Of a DNA stretch of 64,000 nt, positions 54,889 through 62,626 are shown piece after piece. The DNA lies in the NCBI RefSeq assembly GCF_900112365.1, contig NZ_FOLQ01000007.1, positions 124,001-188,000 on the forward strand. The letters run 5' to 3'. Under the pieces are notes generated by a model. The model had not been told where the DNA came from, made no database searches, and saw nothing but the letters and a program-made list of their open reading frames with translations. A program made the translations under genes and the position numbers. Within the stretch, counting starts at the first letter, position 1; every line of letters starts with the position of its first letter. The stretch comes from Spirosoma endophyticum. GTDB lineage: Bacteria > Bacteroidota > Bacteroidia > Cytophagales > Spirosomataceae.

Positions 54889-57341
54889 TATTCAGAACGT
54901 AGTGATTTCACCGGATTCATCAAGGCGGTTTTTATACTCTGGAAACTGATAGTGAATAAGGCAATGCCAATAGCCAGAATACCCGCCAGCGCGAATATCC
55001 ACCACGAAATGTCAATTTTATAGGCGAAATCGCTTAGCCACAGGTTCATAACGTACCAGGCGATCGGCGACGCGATGAGGATAGCCATCAGCACCAGTTT
55101 GATGAAATCTTTGGACAGCAGGGTAATCAGCCCCGGAATCGAAGCGCCCAGCACTTTCCGGATGCCAATTTCCTTGGCACGCTGCGAAATGGTGTAGGAC
55201 GATAAACCGAACAATCCCAGGGAGGCAATCAGCACGGCAAGTATCGAGAAGATCGTGGTAATCCGGCCAAAAATCTGGTCGTCTTTGTACTGCCGGTTGA
55301 ACTGATCATCCATGAAAAAGTACGTGAAGTCGTTGCCGGGGAAAAACTCGCTGTACGTCTGCTTTACTAAATCAACCGTTTGATTCAGGTCACTGGTGGC
55401 AATTTTGACGGAATAGAAACCGCCATTCGTGTAGAAAGGCTGGAAGACAAGGGGTTCGATCTGGTGACGTAGCGATTGCTGGTGAAAATCGTTCATAACC
55501 CCAACCACTTCCCATTCCCGGCCAAAAAACATAATTTTCTGACCAACCGCCGAGGCCGCATTCTGGAATCCCAGTAACGTAGTTGCGGACGAATTGATCA
55601 GGATATTCTTGACTTTTCGACCATCCGGGTCCGAGTCGGTCGGCAGGAAGTTCCGACCCGCCAGCAGCTTGATTTGATACGTATCGAAAAAATCAGGATC
55701 AACGCCCATCCGGGTGACTGTTACGCCTTTCTCCTGATTGGACCCAACGCGCTTCACATTGAACGTGCGCGGAAGCCGGTCGCCCAGCAGGTTAATGGAA
55801 GCCGAAGCCGCTTTGATGGCCGGATACTGTTTCAGCTCATTTTTAAAACTAGCGATACGTTCAATAGAAGTAGAGTCCCAGCGCGTCAGGGCGGGGCCGG
55901 ATATGACCAGCACCTGATCCATATTAAAGCCCAGTTTCTCACTCCGCATATAAGCCAGTTGCCGGAAAACGATGAACGTGCCGACAATCAGGATTACCGA
56001 TGCCATGTACTGAAAAACCACCAGTGATTTCCGTACCCAAACCCCCGAGGCCGACCGCTTGAAACTCCCTTTTAACACGCTAATGGGCCGAAAAGAAGAT
56101 AACGCAAAAGCGGGGTAGAAACCTGACAGAAACATGCCCAGCACAAACACAGCACCCAGCGCAATGGCCATGAGTCTGCCGCCATAACCCGCGCCGGTCA
56201 GCAGTGACAGCGAGAGCGGTTTGCCGATTTGTTCGCTCAAGAACGGCTCCAGGGTTACCGTTAATCCCAACGCCAAAACGAGCGCCAGCAGATTCAATAA
56301 AATCGATTCGGACAGAAACTGGCCGATTAGCTGGCTCATGGTTGCTCCGGCCACTTTCCGAACCCCCACTTCTTTGGCCCGTTCCAGCGAGCGGGCAGTC
56401 GATAGGTTGATGTAATTAATCCAGGCAATCAGTAAAATAAAAACGGCAATGATCAACATGGTCCAGACCGCCTTCCCATTGTTGACGATGCCGATTTCGT
56501 ACTCGTAATCGGAGTATAAATGGGCTTTCAGGAGCGGTTGGAGATGGAAATTTTCAACGCTGCCAGAGACTTTGTCACCTTTGAAATAGCGCTGGCTGAA
56601 AGCCGGGAATTTACTTTCCAAGGCCAGCGCGTCAGCATTTGGCTTTAGCTTCAGATAATGCCACATATCCGATCCGTCCCAACTGGTTTTCACCCAGGGA
56701 CCCCAGGTTCTGACCATTGTTTCGTAGGAAATTAACGCGCCAAATTGCAGATGCGACGTAGCAGGAACGTCTTTCATGACGCCCGTGATCCGGAAAGGCT
56801 CCGTATCCAGGTCCATGAAAAGCGTTTTGCCAATGAGTCGGGCATAGTCTTTTGGCTGCGCCCCAAAAATGCGTTTGGCATCCTTCTCCGTCAGCACAAG
56901 GCTGTTGGGTGCTTTTAAGGCGGTTGCGGGGTCACCCGCCAGCATGGGGAAGGTGAAGAAAGTCAGGAAATGGTCATCGACGAAAAACGTCTGCTCTTCC
57001 TGATAGACCGATTTGTCGCGACGGAATTTAACGGTTCCATTGTTGACCAGTGTCGTATAACCTTCGACTTCCTGATAATCGTTCGCCATCGTCTTGCCGA
57101 TGGTTGGGTACGTAATGGTGCCGTGCTGAATGAGTTTTTCCTGCTGAAACCGGTCGTTCGTGACGCGGTAAATACGGTCGGCATCTTTTTGGAACTGGTC
57201 GAAACTCAGCTCAAAACTAACATATTGCAAAATCAGCAGGCAGGCAGTAATGCCAACGACCAACCCCAGCATATTGACCAGTGAAAAGACTTTAGCCTTC
57301 CACAAATTCCGAAACGCGATTTTAATGTAGTTACGTAGCAT
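54888..57341 (-). CDS. MacB/FtsX-type permease (P11)
   Basis: 817 aa from ATG 57341 (MLRNYIKIAFRNLWKAKVFS); five further upstream codons (MPLTP) are possible but not family-like. Motifs GVRKVAGATMSQLIGQF and SQRAKEIGIRKVLGAS; end NPVKSLRSE. The usual AEQRTKEIG is here ISQRAKEIG, a small variation. It is the second gene of the P12-P11 unit under sigma-54 promoter F. Confidence 0.93.
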   Translation of the reverse strand: MLRNYIKIAFRNLWKAKVFSLVNMLGLVVGITACLLILQYVSFELSFDQFQKDADRIYRVTNDRFQQEKLIQHGTITYPTIGKTMANDYQEVEGYTTLVNNGTVKFRRDKSVYQEEQTFFVDDHFLTFFTFPMLAGDPATALKAPNSLVLTEKDAKRIFGAQPKDYARLIGKTLFMDLDTEPFRITGVMKDVPATSHLQFGALISYETMVRTWGPWVKTSWDGSDMWHYLKLKPNADALALESKFPAFSQRYFKGDKVSGSVENFHLQPLLKAHLYSDYEYEIGIVNNGKAVWTMLIIAVFILLIAWINYINLSTARSLERAKEVGVRKVAGATMSQLIGQFLSESILLNLLALVLALGLTVTLEPFLSEQIGKPLSLSLLTGAGYGGRLMAIALGAVFVLGMFLSGFYPAFALSSFRPISVLKGSFKRSASGVWVRKSLVVFQYMASVILIVGTFIVFRQLAYMRSEKLGFNMDQVLVISGPALTRWDSTSIERIASFKNELKQYPAIKAASASINLLGDRLPRTFNVKRVGSNQEKGVTVTRMGVDPDFFDTYQIKLLAGRNFLPTDSDPDGRKVKNILINSSATTLLGFQNAASAVGQKIMFFGREWEVVGVMNDFHQQSLRHQIEPLVFQPFYTNGGFYSVKIATSDLNQTVDLVKQTYSEFFPGNDFTYFFMDDQFNRQYKDDQIFGRITTIFSILAVLIASLGLFGLSSYTISQRAKEIGIRKVLGASIPGLITLLSKDFIKLVLMAILIASPIAWYVMNLWLSDFAYKIDISWWIFALAGILAIGIALFTISFQSIKTALMNPVKSLRSE

Positions 57342-57410
57342 AGGGGTAAGGGGCACGGGGCCTGGGGCATGGAACTTGGCGTTGATGCCTTGCTCCAGGC
57401 TCCTCGCTAT
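57342..57410. repeat. GGGGCATGG/GCTCC repeat between P12 and P11
   Basis: GGGGCACGGGGCCTGGGGCA followed by TGCTCCAGGCTCCTCGC, a loose hairpin in the 69-bp gap. Same family as the other permease-gap repeats, more degenerate. Confidence 0.5.
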
Positions 57411-59831
57411 TTATTCGGAACGGAGTGATTTTACGGGATTCATCAGGGCGGCTTTCACGCTCTGGAAACTCACTGTTAACAAGGCGATACTCACCGACAG
57501 GACACCCGCCAGGGCAAACATCCACCACGAAATGTCGATCTTGTAAGCGAAGTCCTGTAACCAGCGGCTCATCGTGTACCAGGCAACCGGAACCGCCAGG
57601 ACGATCGCGATGGCTATCAGTTTCAGGAAATCTTTCGAGAGGAGGGCTACGATGCTACCCACTGATGCGCCCAGCACTTTGCGAACGCCAATCTCTTTGG
57701 TACGTTGTTCGGCCGTGAAAGTCGCTAAACCAAACAGGCCGAGGCAGGCGACGAAGATGGTCAGGCCCGCGAAAATGCCCAGAATACGGCCAATTTTCTG
57801 TTCCGCCAGATAGGTTTCGTTAAAGCGCTCATCCAGAAAAGAGTACGTAAAAGGTGCGTCGGCCATCAACTGATTCCAGTTCGTTTTCAGGCTGGCGAGC
57901 AATCCGGAAATATCTTTGGTTTTCACCTTCACAATCACGGTGCCTCCGGTATGGCCCAGCACCATCACCAGCGGAGCAATACGTTCGTGCAACGACTTGA
58001 AATGGAAATCCTTCACGACGCCAATGACCCGATACGTAGTTTTTTGGCCCTCGTTGTTCGCATTGGTTATCGTATGTCCTACTGCCTTATCGCCCCAGCC
58101 AACTATTTTGGCCGCCGTTTCGTTCAGAATCACCCCCGAAGAATCGGTGCCATAGTCTCTGGAGAAGTTTCGCCCATACGCCATCTGCATCCCCAGTGTT
58201 GGAATGTAGTTGTAATCGACATCGTAGCGAAGTGTCTTTATCAACTGGGTGGAATTCGTTTCGGGATAGAGCGTGAAGTTGTTGTTGTTACTCGGACCCG
58301 CGGGCAGATAACCCGATGTGCTCACATTCACAACCCGAGGGTCCTGCATGATCTGATTACGGAATACGTCCTCCTTTTTGCCAAGCAGCCAGGTTTCAGG
58401 CAATACCAGCACCTGATCCTTATTGTACCCTAATTTTTTGTTCTGAATGTAGCTGAGTTGCCGATAGACCACGGTCGCGCCCACCATGAGTGAAATGGAA
58501 ATAAAGAACTGAAAAACGACCAGGCCGCTACGTAGGCCGATGCTATTTTTGCTCGATGTGAACCTGCCTTTCAAGACGGCAATCGGCTTAAACGACGATA
58601 GAAAAAACGCGGGATAGCTGCCCGCCAACACCCCGACCAGCAAGCCCAATAGCAACAAGCTCGGTAGCGTCCAGATAGTAGCCGTAATATTTAGGGTTAA
58701 GTCTTTGCCAGACAGATCGTTGAAGAGAGGCAACGTTAGGTAAACCAAGCCAACCGCCAGCATCAGCGCAATCGCCGTCAGTAGAAGTGATTCGATCAGA
58801 AATTGACTGGCCAGCGCCGATTTTACCGATCCCATCACTTTCCGAATACCTACTTCTTTGGCTCGTTTGGATGCGCCCGCCGTGGAGAGGTTCATGAAGT
58901 TGATGCAGGCAATCAGCAGCATAAACAACGCAATGGCGCCAAAAATGTAGACGTATCGAATATCACTCCCCGCTTCCAGATTCTGCGTCATATCCGAATG
59001 CAGGTGAATGTCTGTCAGGAGCTCCAGAAACAGGCCGATGTCGTTGCCTTTTTTGCGAAACTGACCTATACTCATGCCAAACGCCTTCTCCAATTGTGGA
59101 GCCATGTACTTATTTACTACGGTAGGTAGTTTGGCTTCCAGTTGGTGGTAATCATAGTCTTTGGGAAGGACTAAATATGTATGAAATTCGGACGTCATCC
59201 AGGAGTTCGCTTTGGCAGCCGGGAAACTGGCCATCGACACAAACAGGTCGAAATGGAAGTGCGAATTAGTGGGCACTTTGTCCATAACCCCCGTAATTTG
59301 ATACGTAGTGTTCCAGTCTTTGATAGCTACCGTTTTTCCAACAGGGTTGTTATTTCCGAAATACTTCCGGGCCATTTCCTGCGTGATAACGGCTGTATTG
59401 GGACGAATCAGGGCTGTTTTGACGTCGCCCTGAAGAAGGGGCAGCGTAAACACCTGGAAAAAATTAGAGTCTACGTAGGCGATGGCGTTATCCTTAAACG
59501 TCTTATCACCCACTGTGATGAGGGGCGCGCCACCCTGACGTAAACGGGTGGATTCCAGCACCTCAGGATAGTCGGCTTTGAGGGTTTGCGCAACGGGCGG
59601 CATCACGTGCGCTTCGTTCATTTTTCCCCCCTGAATCGAGCCCCGGAAAACGACGCGTACAATTTGGTCCGCTTTTTCGTTGAAGCGGTCATAGCTGAGT
59701 TCATCGAGCACGAACAGGCTGATGAGCATGCAGGTCGCCAACCCAAGAGCTAGTCCGGTGATGTTGATGGCTGAGAAAGCCCGATTGCGTTTCAGATTCC
59801 GCCAGGCAATTTTTATATAGTTCTGTAGCAT
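57411..59831 (-). CDS. MacB/FtsX-type permease (P12)
   Basis: 806 aa, start MLQNYIKIAWRNLKRNRAFS, TM1 about 20-44, motifs GIRKVMGSVKSALASQF and EQRTKEIGVRKVLGAS, end NPVKSLRSE. Among the siblings its periplasmic domains are closest to P8. It is the first gene after sigma-54 promoter F, with a leader of about 43 bp after the -12 element. Confidence 0.94.
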   Translation of the reverse strand: MLQNYIKIAWRNLKRNRAFSAINITGLALGLATCMLISLFVLDELSYDRFNEKADQIVRVVFRGSIQGGKMNEAHVMPPVAQTLKADYPEVLESTRLRQGGAPLITVGDKTFKDNAIAYVDSNFFQVFTLPLLQGDVKTALIRPNTAVITQEMARKYFGNNNPVGKTVAIKDWNTTYQITGVMDKVPTNSHFHFDLFVSMASFPAAKANSWMTSEFHTYLVLPKDYDYHQLEAKLPTVVNKYMAPQLEKAFGMSIGQFRKKGNDIGLFLELLTDIHLHSDMTQNLEAGSDIRYVYIFGAIALFMLLIACINFMNLSTAGASKRAKEVGIRKVMGSVKSALASQFLIESLLLTAIALMLAVGLVYLTLPLFNDLSGKDLTLNITATIWTLPSLLLLGLLVGVLAGSYPAFFLSSFKPIAVLKGRFTSSKNSIGLRSGLVVFQFFISISLMVGATVVYRQLSYIQNKKLGYNKDQVLVLPETWLLGKKEDVFRNQIMQDPRVVNVSTSGYLPAGPSNNNNFTLYPETNSTQLIKTLRYDVDYNYIPTLGMQMAYGRNFSRDYGTDSSGVILNETAAKIVGWGDKAVGHTITNANNEGQKTTYRVIGVVKDFHFKSLHERIAPLVMVLGHTGGTVIVKVKTKDISGLLASLKTNWNQLMADAPFTYSFLDERFNETYLAEQKIGRILGIFAGLTIFVACLGLFGLATFTAEQRTKEIGVRKVLGASVGSIVALLSKDFLKLIAIAIVLAVPVAWYTMSRWLQDFAYKIDISWWMFALAGVLSVSIALLTVSFQSVKAALMNPVKSLRSE

Positions 59832-59873
59832 GAGTAGGCAAAAATAGATAAGCCGGTCCTTAGTCGTCTATAC

Positions 59874-59888
59874 CCAAATGACGTACCA
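59874..59888 (-). promoter_or_regulatory. Sigma-54 type promoter F
   Basis: The minus strand has TGGTACGTCATTTGG, TGGTAC-N5-TTGG, the same variant as promoter E. It is 52 bp from the dyad pair at 59941-59978 and 43 bp before permease P12. Confidence 0.72.
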
Positions 59889-59940
59889 CGATTGTAAGTA
59901 TTTGGTCGTTAAGGAGTTAGAATTCGGTATAAAGAAATAC

Positions 59941-59978
59941 TGTCCGCAAACGGACGATTATTCGTTCAGTTGCGGACA
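59941..59978 (-). promoter_or_regulatory. Paired upstream activator dyads (site F)
   Basis: On the minus strand site 1 is TGTCCGCAACTGAACG (59963-59978) and site 2 is CGTCCGTTTGCGGACA (59941-59956), centres 22 bp apart. The site abuts the 41-bp palindrome that ends the P13 unit. Confidence 0.8.
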
Positions 59979-59980
59979 GT

Positions 59981-60089
59981 GTAGAGACCGCACCGGCGGA
60001 CCGGCAACCCTTTGCGTCTCCGCGACCGGATGGCGTTTCTGACGCGAAGGAGACGCAAAGGGTTGCCGGTCCGCCGGTGCGGTCTCTAC
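59981..60089. terminator. 41-bp perfect palindrome after P13
   Basis: Arms 59981-60021 and 60049-60089 are exactly complementary over 41 bp with a 27-nt loop. It begins one base from the P13 stop codon and probably ends that transcript. It shares GTAGAGAC ends and GACGCAA words with the palindrome at 33305-33383. Confidence 0.85.
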
Positions 60090-60090
60090 A

Positions 60091-62496
60091 TTATTCAGAA
60101 CGTAGTGATTTGACCGGATTCATCAGGGCGGCTTTGACACTCTGGAAACTGATCGTCAGCAAGGCAATGGCAATGGCCAGCACACCCGCCAGCGCGAAAA
60201 TCCACCACTCGATGTCGAGTTTGTACGCAAATCCCTGTAACCACTGGTTCATGGCGTACCAGACCAACGGTGAGGCAATGGCGATTGCCAGCAGGACGAG
60301 CTTCAAGAAATCTTTGGAAAGCAAGCCAACGATACCGCCGACCGATGCGCCCAGCACTTTTCGGACGCCAATCTCTTTGGTACGTTGTTCCGCAGTAAAC
60401 GCCGAAAGTCCAAACAGACCCAGGCAGGAAATGAAAATCGCCAGGAACGCGAAATAATTAGCCAGACTGGCGACTACAGATTCGCTCTTGTAGAGTTTCT
60501 GGTATTCGTCGTCCGCGAAGCGATAAGCAAACGGGAATTTCGGATTCAGTTGCTTCCAGACAGACTCTATACTGGCCAGCGCCTGTTTGGTCTGGCCGGG
60601 TTGCGTACGAATCATGAACGTCTGCCAACCGGGTTCTGTCGCCAGTCGCATAATCAGCGGGGCTATGGGAATATGCAGCGACTGGAAATGGAAGTTTTCC
60701 ATAACACCAATGATCTTCCCCGGTTTGCCCCACATCGTAATGGGTTGCCCGACGGGCGGTCCGCCGTTGCGGGTCTTGTAGCCGATACGTTTAGCCGCAG
60801 CTTCGTTAATCAGGTAGTTGCTGGTATCGGTGCTAAATTCCGGTGAGAAATCACGACCTGCCAACTTTACTTTCAACGTCTTCAGCAGATCATAGCCAAC
60901 TGCGGTCTGGGTCATTTCAATATTGACATTCGGATCTTTCCCCGGCCAGGTTATCCCGCCCGTGCTGCTGCCAATGTTGGTGGGCGCTTCCTGCATCGAC
61001 GACACGGCTAAAATGCCGGGCTGACGTAGCAGTTCATCTTTGAAGGTTTTATAGTTTGCCTGAGCGCCCAGTTCGCCCTCCACCGGAACATAGATCAGAT
61101 TCTCTCGTTCATACCCAAGATTTGTCGTTTGAACGTAGTTAATCTGACGATACACGATGATCGTGCCGACAATAAGCAGCATGGACAGGACGAACTGGAA
61201 CACCACCAATCCCTGTCGAAGTAGCCGTGCCCCTGCGCCAAACTGAAGTCGTGATGACGGACCGGCCCCTTTTAGCACGCGAACCGGCTCCAGCGACGAC
61301 AAAAACAAGGCCGGATAACTGCCGGCAATCAACCCCGTGAGCAACGTCATGCCGAGCAATATGATCCAGAAGGATGCCTGCGTCGTTTGTAAATTAATTT
61401 GCTTACCGGTTAGTGAATTGAAGGCCGGAAGCAGGGAGAAAACGAGCAATAACGCAAAAAGTAAAGCCAGGCCTGTGAACAGTAACGCTTCGCCGATAAA
61501 CTGCCCGGCCAGTAAACTACGTACCGCACCCATAACTTTACGAATACCCACTTCCCGCGCTCGCTTGACCGAACGGGCCGTGGCCAGGTTCATGAAATTA
61601 ATGCAGGCAATCAGCAGCAGAAACACGGCGACGATACCAAACAGCCGCACGTATTCAATACGTCCACCGTCCTGCTGGCCATTTTTGAAGTTCGAATACA
61701 GGTAGCCGTCGGGATAGGGTTGCAGGAAGAGCTGCGCATCGAAACTTTTGCCGATGTCTTTATTATACTTCCGCAAAAACGGTTTGAGCTTGGCGTCCAG
61801 GTTGGACACATTCGCATCCGGGCGCAGCATGATACGCGTGTGAGGGCCATTGTTTCCCCACTCTTTCATCCACGGATTCCGGGTTACGCAATCCTGCCAG
61901 TTTATCAGAAAATCATATTTGTCCGATGAGTTCTGCGGCATGTTTTCAAAAACGCCCATCACCTGATAGTCATTTTTGTTGTCGATGCGTATGCTTTTGC
62001 CCAGCGCGGCCACCGGGTTACCGAAATAGAATTCCGCCACTTTACGGGAGATCGCGATACTGGTAGGTGAGTTCAGCGCCGTTGCGGGCGTACCGGCCAG
62101 TAGCGGAATACTGAACATCTTGAACCAGTCGGCGCCCGCCCAGTGCCCGGATTGTTTGTTGATCTTATCGCCAACGGTAAGTGTCATCTGGGCCTCCCAG
62201 CCTGTATAGCCAGCTGCGTATATAACTTCAGGAAACTGCTTCTTCAACTCGTCAGCCAGTATTCCCGGTGTATAATTGCCTGCATCAATCTTGCCATCAG
62301 AGAACTGCCGCTGCATGACTCTGTACAAATGCGGGCCATTGGCATGGTAGTTATCCACACCTAACTCATCCTGAATCCACAGGAAAATTAACAGACTACA
62401 GCCCATACCCAGGGCCAGTCCCAGAATATTAATAGCCGAGAAGGCTTTGTTGCGGACCATATTCCGCCAGGCGATTTTGAAGTAGTTGCGTAGCAT
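60091..62496 (-). CDS. MacB/FtsX-type permease (P13)
   Basis: 801 aa, start MLRNYFKIAWRNMVRNKAFS. Motifs GIRKVMGAVRSLLAGQF and EQRTKEIGVRKVLGAS; end NPVKSLRSE. It is closest to P5 (shared FLWIQDELGVDNYHANG-like region, TPGILADELKKQFPEV, YPDGYLYSNFKNGQQDGGRI), but without P5's prefix domain. It probably forms a unit with P14 upstream. Confidence 0.94.
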   Translation of the reverse strand: MLRNYFKIAWRNMVRNKAFSAINILGLALGMGCSLLIFLWIQDELGVDNYHANGPHLYRVMQRQFSDGKIDAGNYTPGILADELKKQFPEVIYAAGYTGWEAQMTLTVGDKINKQSGHWAGADWFKMFSIPLLAGTPATALNSPTSIAISRKVAEFYFGNPVAALGKSIRIDNKNDYQVMGVFENMPQNSSDKYDFLINWQDCVTRNPWMKEWGNNGPHTRIMLRPDANVSNLDAKLKPFLRKYNKDIGKSFDAQLFLQPYPDGYLYSNFKNGQQDGGRIEYVRLFGIVAVFLLLIACINFMNLATARSVKRAREVGIRKVMGAVRSLLAGQFIGEALLFTGLALLFALLLVFSLLPAFNSLTGKQINLQTTQASFWIILLGMTLLTGLIAGSYPALFLSSLEPVRVLKGAGPSSRLQFGAGARLLRQGLVVFQFVLSMLLIVGTIIVYRQINYVQTTNLGYERENLIYVPVEGELGAQANYKTFKDELLRQPGILAVSSMQEAPTNIGSSTGGITWPGKDPNVNIEMTQTAVGYDLLKTLKVKLAGRDFSPEFSTDTSNYLINEAAAKRIGYKTRNGGPPVGQPITMWGKPGKIIGVMENFHFQSLHIPIAPLIMRLATEPGWQTFMIRTQPGQTKQALASIESVWKQLNPKFPFAYRFADDEYQKLYKSESVVASLANYFAFLAIFISCLGLFGLSAFTAEQRTKEIGVRKVLGASVGGIVGLLSKDFLKLVLLAIAIASPLVWYAMNQWLQGFAYKLDIEWWIFALAGVLAIAIALLTISFQSVKAALMNPVKSLRSE

Positions 62497-62509
62497 AGGA
62501 AAAAGAGCA

Positions 62510-62626
62510 TGGGGATAAGGGCGTGGGGCAAGGGGTTTGATACTGGTTTTACCGTGGCGACGGACCGCGTGACAACGGATCGCCCTCTGCCGTTACGACG
62601 GACCGCCCAAACCCCCATGCCCTTTG
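62510..62626. repeat. Composite repeat between P14 and P13
   Basis: GAGCATGGGGATAAGGGCGT and the inverse CCCCCATGCCCTTTGC frame a centre with degenerate CGACGGACCGCGTGAC copies, the tandem word of the P9-P8 gap. It combines two repeat families seen elsewhere in the array. Confidence 0.6.
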
